Assembly (NCBI GenBank): GCA_030549495.1
Contig: JAUIRK010000131.1
Span: 21,594-85,593, forward strand
Direction: 5' to 3'
DNA length: 64,000 nucleotides
Origin: Nectonema munidae
Lineage: Eukaryota > Nematomorpha > Nectonematoida > Nectonematidae
Below the pieces are notes generated by a model. That model was not told the DNA's origin. It ran no database searches and saw only the letters and a list, made by a program, of their open reading frames with translations. Of the stretch, positions 47,072 through 57,678 are shown piece after piece (the stretch's first letter is position 1; each line of letters opens with the position of its first letter). The position numbers and the translations under genes were made by a program.

Positions 47072-48067
47072 GCATGAATCACATTTAATTTATTGATTCG
47101 AAAAATTACTACAATTCCAACATTTCCATTCAGTGTTATTAGTTGCCGTAATAAGCAATAATACAGTAAAATATTATTAATAAATATTATTAAAATGAAA
47201 AACAATTTAAAATTAATACACAACGTTTAAATACTTTTAAAATAAAGAAGTGAATATAAAATTCTTTACAAGTTTCAGACAAGCTTCGCCATTTTTAAGT
47301 CAATACTAATTACTATATGAAGAATAAAATTCTTCATGAAGCATATCATCTTAATTTCTAAATCAAAGAAGGGAAATATAAAAAATACTCGATTGCGAGA
47401 CTTTCTATGTACTTAAATGTCTAGGTGTATTTTTATTTCAAGTATGTATCCAATGCATTTTATATTTCAAATTTTTATTTGTATATAAAGAACATATATA
47501 TACAATACTCGATTCTTAAATCTCGTTTATACTAAAGTCAAGAGAAAAAATAATGATAATTTTCGGCTTATAATTAAGTGTAAGGGTTGCTATTGAAAAA
47601 CAAAGTTGTCATATGGGGTTATGATTTGAATAAGTTAGATAGAAATGGTATTTTGTATTTTTTACTATTAAGAACCACTGTGAAATTTTATTAGTTAGCG
47701 ATGATGTTAAAAAGAAGAACGAGAGTGCATAAATATAGTATTTGGTGGTATGCTTTCAGAAATGTTATGATAAATTTGATCAGTTTTATATTATTTCAAA
47801 TAATAAGCTTTTAACTGATCAGATAATAGGTTGAATATACAAATGTAAGATTGCTTTTATTATTAGATGGATATGTTGAAATCATTCAGTTCATAGGAAC
47901 TGTTCAAAATAGAGTTGTAGATATATAGAAAAAATATTTGTTAGTATATCATGTGGCATACCCGCGCAATTTTTTTCACATATAGTATATTTTTGATTGT
48001 TTTGAAAGATCAGTCATAACTCATAAGTATTTTATAGTTGAAGTTGGGGAATGAATAACATATGCAT
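47072..48067. other. AT-rich spacer, possibly including the LINE 5'UTR
   Basis: No gene or repeat recognised. Confidence 0.4.
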
Positions 48068-48075
48068 CTAAAGTT

Positions 48076-48933
48076 TAGAGATGTATCGGATATCCCCATC
48101 CGCATATGCGGATCATCAGCAAAATTTTTTACATCCGCTTTACATCCTCATTCGCGGATTTTTTTATGTTAACATCAGCATCCGAAATTTAAAATCTTTA
48201 AATTATAGCTACTTTTCTCGATCCAAGATTAAAAATTAAATTTTTCTCCAAATGTGAAACAACAAATAAAATAAAAACTTTCCTTTTAAATTTATATGAT
48301 GAGGGTAAGATTGTTAATAGTAGCATAGAAGTAAAAAGCTGCAAATAAAGGAAGAAAAGTGCTAATGAAATTTATACCTCTTTCAATGAAGCTATAGACT
48401 CTATTCTAAACTCTAGTAGTGAAGAAGAAAACGATAAATAAAATGAAGATAATAAAGCTTTTAATGAAGGAATAAGGAAATATCAAAAAGAATTGATACA
48501 TATAATTGCTTGGATATATATTGCTTAGATTGGTGGAAAATTAAAAAAGAAAAATTTTCATTTTTATCAAAAATTGCCCTTACCTGTCCTCCTAGTACTG
48601 TTCAAAGCGAGCAGGTGTTTAGCAGCGCTGAAAATATTTATACTGACAAAAGAAAGAGATTACTAGGAGAAAAAGTGTAAAAACTGCTGTTTCTTAAAAA
48701 AAAATTGCTGATAATTTATTATGTTTATTTTAAATAAAGTTTTCTAGTTATTCTGATTTAGGTTTTTTTATATTGGTGGATTAAAAAACAGTAAAAAAGA
48801 GATTAAAATAGTAAGATACTCTAAAATATAAAACATAATTTTTTTTAAATATTTTATATCTGCATCCGCATAAAAATTTATCTTTGATATCCACATCCGC
48901 GGATGTAAAAAATTCACATCCGATACATCTCTA
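48076..48933 (+). mobile_element. hAT transposon deletion derivative (858 bp)
   Basis: Ends TAGAGATGTATCGGAT and the inverted ATCCGATACATCTCTA. Subterminal inverted motifs are built on catccgcggatg. Target duplication ctaaagtt (48068-48075) / ctagagtt (48934-48941), one mismatch. The interior carries a hAT dimerisation-domain scrap at about 48585-48700 on the plus strand. Confidence 0.8.
48585..48700 (+). pseudogene. hAT transposase C-terminal scrap
   Basis: LTCPPSTVQSEQVFSSAENI and YTDKRKRLLGEKV, a stop, then KLLFLKK. 'SEQVFSSAENI' is the core of the hAT dimerisation domain. The rest of the transposase is gone. Confidence 0.7.
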
Positions 48934-48949
48934 CTAGAGTTAACCAAAT

Positions 48950-49283
48950 ATGTGTCAGATGTGAAAATTTTTGTATCCGTAGATGCGGGTATCATATTTG
49001 ACATCTTAACGGATGAGGATATCAGAATTAATTTTTTAAGCGGATGCGAATATAATACTTGCTATTCTAACCAAAACGACGTTTTATAATTCGTAAAAAT
49101 TTAAAGAGAAAATATCAATTCATATGTATTATCATTATAATTTTGGATAAAGTAAAAATTGAAAAATTCCGAAAAAAACTTTTCGGTATATAGAAAAAGA
49201 AAAATGTTTGAAAATTTCGAATGCGAATTGTGGATGTTGATCCGCCGATGGATGTTAAAATTTTTGCGATATTCAATACATCT
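48950..49283. mobile_element. Decayed relative of the preceding hAT, adjacent copy
   Basis: Contains tgtcagatgtgaaaatttttg, gcggatgcgaat and, at the right, gatccgccgatggatgttaaaa...ttcaatacatctc, variants of the same end sequences. 'agagttaacc' occurs at both its left (48937-48946) and right (about 49285-49294) edges, which may be its target duplication. Confidence 0.5.
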
Positions 49284-49294
49284 CAAGAGTTAAC

Positions 49295-52140
49295 CCTAAG
49301 GACTATATGCATTTATGCGTGCAATGTATGAGCAAAGATCTACTCAAGTAAAAAGGATAAGATTACTTGCTCAAATTAAATGAATGCAACTTTTTTCAGT
49401 TTTAAATTTTGGTTTTTATTGATTAATATGAAAAAAAGATTATAAAAGAAATATTTTTACAAATTTGAGTGGTATTTGTTTAGAATATTTCCAAAAATTT
49501 TATAGTATAGAAATGATCGTTGAAAAGTGCTATTTTTTTATTACACTAAACATTTTGACACAATAATTTTGATTACATAAATTAAATGGTTTGAATTTTG
49601 AAAATTGTTTTGCTAATGTAATATGATAACTAATTGAGGAGTAAATTTTTTATGAAAACACATTCTTTGTGGTTCATTTAAAATATATTTGAAAAAAATT
49701 TAAGTCAAAAATTCAAGTAGTTATTGTATCAGCTCTAAATCATTTTTAATAAATGCCAAGAATATGGCGTTCTACCAATCCCTCCTAAAATTAAAAGATG
49801 GTTGGTTTGGCGCATCCTGTAACTGTAAAAAAATTTTGAATTGTGATTCTGAAATGTAGAGATTATAGAATGTACAGATATAAATTTGAAAATCATGAAG
49901 ACTTTTAACTCATTGTCCAAGAACCCAATTTTTTACCTAAAAGTTTATGAAGAATTTTTACTCACAAAATTCCGTGAGACGGTTCTAACGAACCGGCTGA
50001 ATCCCACTACTGCTTGTAACTATTATTACCATCTGTCCACCTATGAAAGATTCTTCTTCTCTCGGATTCGATACCGATAACTAATTTTTTTCCCGGGTTA
50101 TGTGTAGTTGCCTATAAACCAGCATAAGCGGCTTCTGTATGTGATTAATTTATTTTTGATTACATTTTTATCCCATTATTAAAATGAGGTCTTTTAATTT
50201 TTAAATAAGTATTGAACATAGTTTTTAAAAACATGGATGATATAAAACTCTGATATCCTCCAAAAAGATGTTTTCTGCGTATTTTTGTACCATTATAAAT
50301 TTAAAACTTTTAGTATCCGATAATTAAATAATCATTAAAATATGAAACCTATATTTTACTGTATAATTCAATCATATTTTATTTTTTCTATTTTCAATAA
50401 TTAATTTAAATGTTATTTATCTTTTTGAAAGCCTTTTTTATAGTTTTTGAAGTAATAGTATGTCAAGTGTCTTAGTATGATCGGAATAGCAAATGTTGAC
50501 GAATTATTACTGCAATTTGTTTTCATATTTGTCGTTTGAATAATTTAAGAAAATATTAAGAAGTTACAAGTATAAACAATATTTTTGACAATTTAAAAGT
50601 AGTGATAGTTATCATCAAACCCTCTTTTCCATAGGTATTTGTTTTTTACATCATTTTTATTTAAATATTTAAATAAAATCTCGCAAAAAAAGAAAAAGCG
50701 AGTATCAAAGAATATGTAAATACAAAATTTTATGAGCACTAAGGAAATACAAAAGTAGTGATGTACCAATTTAGACGGTAGTTTAACGATTTTTGTGTCC
50801 TTAATGATTACCACTTTTTGTTCGTTTCAGGTTGACAGCTTTGTAGTATTTTTGTTATACTCCCTACTGAATCGGCACTCACAACAAAGCTGTTCTTTAA
50901 AGCAAAAAGCTCCCCATACTAGGCACTTTCAAGCAGGAAAAATGAATGTGAAAATGGAGGTTAGTCTGGTAAATTAGTTGTCTATTCATTCATATTTTGA
51001 ATGCATTGACTGTTGAATAAGTATTTATATTTATTATAAATTGAGAATCTTGGCATAAATTTTCATTGTCCTCACATTTTCATAAATTTAGCTTCAAAGG
51101 GATATTATTTGGCATTTGTTTTTAACATTCGTGCTCATCTTTCGGAGACAGGTCCATTTGGCCTCTAGACAATTCGGTGTCTGAATATGTTGATATTAAT
51201 AGTGACTTGAGGACGAATAGTCCCTGGTTCTATTTTGCCCTTCACATGTTGGCAACTATGGATTAGGCCTTTGTCGGCTTTTTTTTGTTTGATCTGTATC
51301 GGCAAGTTTTTCATTGTTTACTAATTTAGTAGTAAAATCAATAGAAAAATTAAAGTTTATACTAGAGCTATAAAGAGTAAAAGAACCTTTGTATTTTATG
51401 CATAGCGCTTTGTATCAGAGGCCCACATCCTCAAAATTTTGGAGGGGGTGGGGGAACTTTTTGAATAATTTTCAAAATTTATTATAAAACAATTTTGTTT
51501 ATATCTAGTCAAATTATCCGTTTCTAATTGTGATCGCATTACTCCTTAGCTCAACAAGAAAACTAATGATAGTGTCAAAGCAAAATAGACTGATAATTCT
51601 TCATGTCCGCTAATTTTTTTACACTCATCTCTTAGGATTGAGAACATTCCTCATTCTTCAATTTCATCTCTAATACCTCAATAACGCTTTGGGCTAGAAC
51701 AATTTCAGGAAATGATCGTGAATACAAATAACTTGGATAGGAAAGCCAAAAGCGCTGCTGAAAATAACCTTCGCCCCCTCTCAATAATATTCTATAAGTA
51801 AGAGTTGCTGCTTGTTTATAAAACATGTATGATGATCGCATTATAGGATATAATGATCATTCGAATACATGATAATGTAAGATAAGAGAATAAAAGAGGA
51901 AATGCAGACTTTCGAGTCAAACATCATGCCAAACTGCTCTGAAATTTCTATCTCCTCCTTGTAGTATTTTTGAGCAAACACATGTTGAAGATCCACTAGA
52001 TTTTCTCATCTGTCACAGTGATTCTATTTCTCTTTCTGTCTCCTCTGTTTTTCTCTTCCGCTTTCTCTGCTAAAATTCAATTATTCTCTCAAGCTCTCTT
52101 CTTTCACTCAAGCTGTCTTCTCTTGTTTAAGCTCTCCTAT
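49295..52140. other. AT-rich intergenic stretch
   Basis: A GC-richer patch at about 49975-50130 (gacggttctaacgaaccggctgaatccc) looks like a repeat end. The segment 50834-50956 is exon-like: acceptor gttcgtttcag at 50821-50831 region and ATGGAG|GTTAGT donor-like. It is not assigned. No gene is supported. Confidence 0.4.
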
Positions 52141-52503
52141 CGTTTATTACATTTTGTAACATTTGAAAACTTTCATTTTTTCAAGTCAAGAAATTTTTTT
52201 CAATAGCTATTTGAGAATGAATATTTTGACTAGATAGTCAGTTTAAAAGCAAGAATACTCTATTTGCTTAATATTTGAGCAGAGATATTTTTATAATGTT
52301 CGATTGTTAAATTTTGTAAGTAACACTGTACATAATTTTTTTTGAGAAAATTTGTTGATTACTATAATAAAAATATAATATCGAAACAAAATGTTTCAGT
52401 TGCTAAAAATGTACTTAATCTATTTATCACAGCTGTCAGAATTTTATTTATGGACAGAAATATTCAAAAAAACGCAATGATTTTCTTTTCTCGTATACTA
52501 TGA

Positions 52504-52578
52504 TTCGTATCGATGAGGAATCGAATCCAGAGGCTTCCGTGCTGAATCCATCATCTCAACCAATCTGTCATGCCACCC
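52504..52578 (+). repeat. tRNA-like SINE, 3' part (copy c)
   Basis: cgtatcgatgaggaatcgaatccagaggc...tctcaaccaatctgtcatgcc. Corresponds to the 3' part of copy b. Confidence 0.5.
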
Positions 52579-52596
52579 AAAGAGTATGCCGTAGGG

Positions 52597-52878
52597 CAGC
52601 GTTTTTCAAACTTTTTTTACTGCGACCCATAGCAAGAAGCACAGTTTGCATCGCGACCCATAATACTTAGGTGTAATAAGACAAACTCTGATCACAAGGT
52701 TCATTTATTCACATCGACAATTTATTGCAAATTGTTTTATTTATTTGTATGAATAAAATAGGGATACTTTTAGATTTTCTTCACGTTGCTCTCCCTTGAT
52801 TTCTCTTCTTTTTTGCACGACCCATTTTATTTTTCACGCGATCCACTGAAGGGTCGGGACCCACAGTTTGAAACGCTG
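52597..52878. mobile_element. hAT MITE (282 bp) at the shared insertion site
   Basis: Ends CAGCGTTTTTCAAACT and the inverted AGTTTGAAACGCTG. Target duplication ccgtaggg (52589-52596) / ctgtaggg (52879-52886). Its ends differ clearly from those of the 39130-41773 hAT, so it is a different family. It is nevertheless inserted between the same two bases of duplicated segment D. Confidence 0.88.
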
Positions 52879-53451
52879 CTGTAGGGGATACGTCATAGTT
52901 TTCAATAAACTTAAGTTATGCTGTAAAATTTTTTAGTTTTTGTTGAAGCCCTATAACTTTTTCTGATAGACTTTTTTTCCTTAAAAGTTATTATAAAAGG
53001 CGAATCATTGCAAAATGTTAAAAGTTATTTTACTTTTTGTAGATTTTTGTTGCTTGTGTCAATTTAGCTTTTAAACTATTTTTGAATGATGCTGAGAAAA
53101 ATGAAATAATGCAATCTTAATTTATTTTTTTATTTTTGTTTGCACAATTATAACTTCATTTTATACCCTTGCCCCTGAATCAATCATATTTTTTTATATA
53201 AACATCGCAGGGTGTCTAGTAGACTCTTTGCCTTCAGACTACATTCACTCATTTAAAACTATCCAACCTTCAGTTATTTGTTTTCTCTATGAATAAAATA
53301 TCGTTTCATCAATTCCTGTAATGTGCCTGGTAGACTACTTCATTTTCAAATGAAAAGCCTATTCGCCCCCAACAATTTTGGATTTTTTTAAACTAGTGTA
53401 TATTCGATATGCAAATTTAATTAAAATATTTTCGCTGGAAGTATAGTATTT

Positions 53452-53837
53452 AAATCTAGTAATAGAGCCGTTATCCCTCATTATTGCTGTTCACCCGTTA
53501 TTGAAACCAATGTTTATTAATGCCCTTTCAGATTTGGATGCTCTAGCACTGAAACAACTGGATGCGTAACAAAATGCCTTATCGAGAAAAATAGCTGTCT
53601 TCTGAAAGCCGTATGAAAAAGCTTGTATTAGAAGACTCATTTAGCCGGACCTCGATTATTCAAAAACCCCCTTATCTGATACAATGTTTGACTTAATTTT
53701 CCCAATGTTTTACTCCCCCGTTATTCTGACATTCATACTTCAACGTGGATATCAAACCAAATGCTCTCACGCCTGACTATATAATTTGTTAATCCTATAT
53801 ACCAATAATGCAATCGTATTTTTTATGACACACGTAT
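53452..53837. mobile_element. Possible pogo/Tigger terminal sequence
   Basis: agagccgttatccctc...ccgttattgaaac and gccggacctcgattattcaaa...cccgttattctgacattc resemble Tigger-type ends ('cctcgattatccg'). Boundaries are not established. Confidence 0.3.
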
Positions 53838-53841
53838 TTAA

Positions 53842-54035
53842 CACTAGGAAAGGCACTATTTGTTTTCCAGATTTTATCTCTGGGGTTTTTAAAAACCCAC
53901 GTGGACCAAAACAACCTAAATGCTCAAAAATATATAATGTCTTAAAACATTACGGCTTGAAAATACCTCTTTCTAAAGAAAGAAAGATTTTAAAAAAATT
54001 TAGGGGCTCAATGCGATCCTATGGCTTTTCTAGTG
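53842..54035. mobile_element. piggyBac-type MITE (194 bp)
   Basis: TTAA (53838-53841)-CACTAGGAAAGGC ... GGCTTTTCTAGTG-TTAA (54036-54039). Non-coding. Different ends from the other TTAA elements here. It lies directly in front of the Tigger-like fragment and probably inserted into that older element. Confidence 0.8.
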
Positions 54036-54051
54036 TTAATTCATAGTGAAA

Positions 54052-54320
54052 ATAAAGAAACAATTATGAGAGCAACAGAACACGCAAATATTAGCACAGC
54101 TATCGAGGGAGGAAAGGAGCTGTCAGAGGAAGAAATGATCTCCCTGAGAGCACCATATACAACAGGAGATAGTGACTCTCCAAAGAGTGATGATGAGCCA
54201 CACCTTTCTCTTATTCAGCAACAATTAGACGTCACAACAGAGTTCTTGCTCACAGGTTTACTGCAGACATCATATAGTCGATTCTTAACAAAAGTCAAAG
54301 ATTTTTTAAACATGGCGTGA
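54052..54320 (+). pseudogene. Probable Tigger-type transposase C-terminal fragment
   Basis: About 89 codons: NKETIMRATEHANISTAIEG, ELSEEEMISLRA, an acidic run, then LIQQQLDVTTEFLLTGLL to a stop at 54318. The acidic C-terminal composition and the neighbouring Tigger-like terminal sequence suggest a pogo/Tigger element, but no catalytic motif is present. Confidence 0.35.
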
Positions 54321-55250
54321 ATTAAGTAAATGTAAAGCTCCTTTTATAAATTATTTTAAAAAAGTGTAACTAACTACCATATAAATCATACAAAATATCA
54401 TATGTTCAAATTCCTAATGAATAAATTCCTTGTCTAAATTAGAAAACTTGTTGTTCGTAACTTTTCACAGCGCTCCCTAAGAATTTCATAACCACATGTG
54501 GCTGGGAATAAATCTCACAAGAAAGTGTGTAGAGATTATTAAGTTTTTATTTTGTAGTGAAATTGAAGTGACAAAGAGTTTCCTCCCATTTTTTGCTGAT
54601 TCATGGAAAAAAATGTGAAGAAATTGAAAAGCATGAAAGCAAAGAAATAAAAGTTTTGGTAAAAACTTAAGAAGACTAATAAGTGATACTAAATGTATAT
54701 GAAAGATGATAGAGATAGATCATGATGCACTGACTAACTTAGCAAAGTGGATAACATTTGTTGATTACTAGTAAAACAATAAGAACATTACTTTATGTAA
54801 CTCTTTCATCACTCAAATTTATCTAACTTGCATATTCCTACTTATTATCCACATAAAACAATGGAGAGTAGAATACATTATTGCAAAATGCTTCTTAATC
54901 TTGTGCTTTCTTTTAAATCATTTCTTATTTATAAAAAAGAATGTAATACGTGTTTAGTGTTATGATACGATAATGGTAAAACCAGTAAAATTACATTAAG
55001 TTTGTCCCACGCTTGAATTTATTGGAGGAGGCGAATTGTCTTTTAATTTCAGAAATACAAAATTTTGTCTTATTTTTGTCCCGATCATTCAAAAATCTGG
55101 TAAACCTAAATTATTATCAAACAAAGACACCATTTTTGCCAAGGACATTCGATAGTGAATCATTCGTACATAACTTTGGATGTTATTTGACTTATATATA
55201 ACGTCTTATGCAATATGCACCTAACTTCAATTTTCTTTACTAATCAAAAA
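54321..55250. other. 5' flank of EXOC3
   Basis: AT-rich, no gene recognised. The promoter of EXOC3 should lie here or further upstream. Confidence 0.4.
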
Positions 55251-55251
55251 T

Positions 55252-55271
55252 CAAAATAATATTTTTTTCAG
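55252..55271 (+). promoter_or_regulatory. Splice-acceptor-like site 19 nt before the EXOC3 ATG
   Basis: aaaataatatttttttcag, a polypyrimidine run and CAG. Between it and the start codon is an out-of-frame ATG at 55275 opening a 12-codon uORF that overlaps the main start. Confidence 0.45.
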
Positions 55272-55290
55272 TTGATGCACATCCTATCAT

Positions 55291-57678
55291 ATGCCAGATA
55301 CGAGTTGTATTGAGTCCATCAAAAAAAGTTTTGGAGATTTGAATGTAGACTCTCTCTCTTCCTTGCTCGGCAATGTTGAAAAGCTTAAAGAGAAAGCGAG
55401 GAAAGAGGCGTTGCAATTCTTGTCGCAGAGCATTCGAAGACCAGACCAGCTGGATAGGATAGAAGAGTTCAAGGTTACTGCGTGTCGCAAAAGAGCCACA
55501 CTTCAAGCTGTGTTGAAGGCGTCGCTACAAGCCCACTTTGAAGAGAAGATCACTGGCTTGAAGAAGATACAGGATTGTGAGATTGATTCCACAAAAATAA
55601 TGGCGGAAGTGGAAGAGACGAAAGAAGCATACTCCACCATCAAGCACCTGTCCCAAGATTTAAAGCAAGTGAAGGAGGAAAACAAAAAGTACAGACAATA
55701 CGCTACTGCTGTTGAAAATTTGAAGAGCATTTTCAACACTCCTGAAATCATTAGCGAAACGAGAGATTTGATAAGTAATGGGAACTTGTTGCTCGCGCAT
55801 AAAAATCTTCATAGCTTGGAAAATTCAAGAGATGAACTCCTCTCAGACATTTACAAAGAAAGTAACTATAGCGTTACAAATGTTTCCCTAATCAATCGCT
55901 ACTTCCAAGAGGTTTTGCCTCTATCCGATGGCTTGGCGAAGCAACTTTGGCTCATCGTATCTAGGATGCTAACGACTGTTCGCAAAGATCCTAAACAGTT
56001 GGTCACTGTCGTCCGAATCATAGAGAGAGAGGAAAGAAACGATTTTTACTACAATCAGCGAAAAAGAATAACAAAGTTCTTGCCTCCAGGAAGACCGAAA
56101 ATGTGGAAACAGAAAATGTTTGAAATCGTTTCAAAGTCTATTGATGACTTGCTCGAAGGAAGTCAAAATGAAGACAGGTCCATAAGTGATGTTTGGTTGG
56201 TGAAACATTTGGAGTTGATTCGACTCAATTACGAAGATAACTTTAAAGTGATAAAAACAGGATTGGTGCACTGCTTTCCTCAATCATACGACATTGTTGA
56301 ATTAATGACAGGCATATATCATGACGCTTTGACAAAACGACTGATGGAGTTGATAGAGAACGGACTGAAAGGCAACGAAATAATCACGTTATTGCAGTGG
56401 ACAAAGGAGTACGATGAAACCAACAGCAAAAAGAGGCAGTCGTATTCTCCGCTTTTGAAGGAAAGCGTGGTAGAGGGTCTGATGCGTCAATACTTGCTGC
56501 TGATTGAAGCGAATATTAAGAAGTGGATAGAAAACGCCATTCAAAGTGATTACCAGGACTGGTTAAAGGCTGACGAAATGCCCGACTCTGACGAAAAGGG
56601 CCTTTATTACACGTCCCTGCCTTTCATCATTGGTAGACTGCTAGAAGAGCACTTAGATATCGCGAATCACGCAAGTCCTGTCTTGTTGAAGCGCATGGCA
56701 TTCTTGCTAATATCCGAACTCGTCGAGTTTGTGGAGTTGTATTCAAAATTATTGATTGACTACAAGATCTTGCACGCCCAAGATCGTAGCGAGCCAGCCT
56801 ACTACGTTCAGTATTTGATAGCCGCTGTTAACAACTTAATAGCGATCACTGAGCACTCTATCAAAGTGATTGATGACACACTTGACTGCCATGAAGTCGA
56901 CGAAATAGAAAGGTCTGTTCTGCTCACAAAGAAAAAAAGCCTGGTGAGTCACTCTGACGATTTCATGGATAAAGTTGTGGGTTTGCTCTTGAATGAGGTG
57001 CTTGCAGATTTGCAAAAGTACTTCTCAGAATTGTTCACACCTCTATGGATCTCCTCTACCAGCATCATTGACACGATTAAAGTGACCATTGAAGATTATT
57101 GTCAAGATTTCTCTCACCTCAATGCCAAATCCCTGCAATTCATGATGGGCGAAATGAAAGTAATGCTTTGCTTGCAGTACCTTACAGCGATTTTATCCAA
57201 ACGCATCACCTTCAAATCCTTTGAAGAACAGAAGGAGGGCGCTGAACGGCTTTTGAATGATGCCAGCATTTTGTCCAAACTTTTTTATGAGCTCGAGAAT
57301 CGTCTTTTTCCTCCTGAAAATCAGAGTGAAAAGGATGGAGAGAGTAACAGTGGTAAATTAGCCGCACCATTTTCTATCCTTCAGGATATTTCTGAAATTT
57401 TTAAGCTAAAAGACGCTTCCATGCTTAGCCTGGATCTTATGAGTCTGATTAGAAAATACCCAGAAGCGAAAAAAGAGCACCTGCAAAGCTTTTTAAGCGT
57501 GAGAGGAGATTTGGGAAGGTTTGAAATTCGTAAAATCGTAGCAGATGCTTTTAACGATTGTTCTGAAAATTCCGTCAAAAATCCTTTTTTCACAACGGAA
57601 ACCAGCGAAGTTGATATCAATCCCATTAAAATTAATGACAACTCAAATGACAAGACAGTATTCAGTCGATTGACGTGA
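55291..57678 (+). CDS. EXOC3: Exocyst complex component 3 (Sec6), single exon
   Basis: 795 aa (vertebrate EXOC3 about 745-756), no introns. Colinear with EXOC3/Sec6 throughout: RRPDQLDRIEEFK (49-61), AVENLKSIFNTPEIISETRD (about 141-160), DGLAKQLWLIVSRMLTTVRK, LVTVVRIIEREER, FLPPGRPKMWKQKMFEIV, WLVKHLELIR, ALTKRLMELIENGLKGNEII, YYTSLPFIIGRLLEEHLDIA, VQYLIAAVNNL, TVEDYCQDF, KRITFKSFEEQKEGAERLLN and FLSVRGDLGRFE near the C-terminus. The N-terminal third is predicted coiled coil, the rest the helical-rod Sec6 domain. The protein is a core exocyst subunit that tethers secretory vesicles to the plasma membrane. The extra N-terminal 45 residues and the acidic insert near 680-690 are lineage-specific. 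A poly(A) signal ATTAAA lies at 57774. Neighbour PDCL is convergent, 4 kb away. Confidence 0.95.
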   Translation: MPDTSCIESIKKSFGDLNVDSLSSLLGNVEKLKEKARKEALQFLSQSIRRPDQLDRIEEFKVTACRKRATLQAVLKASLQAHFEEKITGLKKIQDCEIDSTKIMAEVEETKEAYSTIKHLSQDLKQVKEENKKYRQYATAVENLKSIFNTPEIISETRDLISNGNLLLAHKNLHSLENSRDELLSDIYKESNYSVTNVSLINRYFQEVLPLSDGLAKQLWLIVSRMLTTVRKDPKQLVTVVRIIEREERNDFYYNQRKRITKFLPPGRPKMWKQKMFEIVSKSIDDLLEGSQNEDRSISDVWLVKHLELIRLNYEDNFKVIKTGLVHCFPQSYDIVELMTGIYHDALTKRLMELIENGLKGNEIITLLQWTKEYDETNSKKRQSYSPLLKESVVEGLMRQYLLLIEANIKKWIENAIQSDYQDWLKADEMPDSDEKGLYYTSLPFIIGRLLEEHLDIANHASPVLLKRMAFLLISELVEFVELYSKLLIDYKILHAQDRSEPAYYVQYLIAAVNNLIAITEHSIKVIDDTLDCHEVDEIERSVLLTKKKSLVSHSDDFMDKVVGLLLNEVLADLQKYFSELFTPLWISSTSIIDTIKVTIEDYCQDFSHLNAKSLQFMMGEMKVMLCLQYLTAILSKRITFKSFEEQKEGAERLLNDASILSKLFYELENRLFPPENQSEKDGESNSGKLAAPFSILQDISEIFKLKDASMLSLDLMSLIRKYPEAKKEHLQSFLSVRGDLGRFEIRKIVADAFNDCSENSVKNPFFTTETSEVDINPIKINDNSNDKTVFSRLT

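Larger units (their letters stand above)
52141..53451 (+). repeat. Duplicated segment D, copy 2
   Basis: Partner of 38275-42361. Compared with copy 1 it lacks about 0.4 kb including most of the SINE (the join is at gtatactatgatt, which also occurs in copy 1 at about 38714). It has a different hAT at the position where copy 1 has its ZBED5-like hAT. Confidence 0.85.

Noticed and set aside
50834-50956. Exon-like segment (polypyrimidine-cag acceptor, ATGGAG|GTTAGT donor) as 5' exon of EXOC3
   Set aside because: Its ATG joined to the EXOC3 acceptor gives a different frame that stops after 18 codons; no other support.
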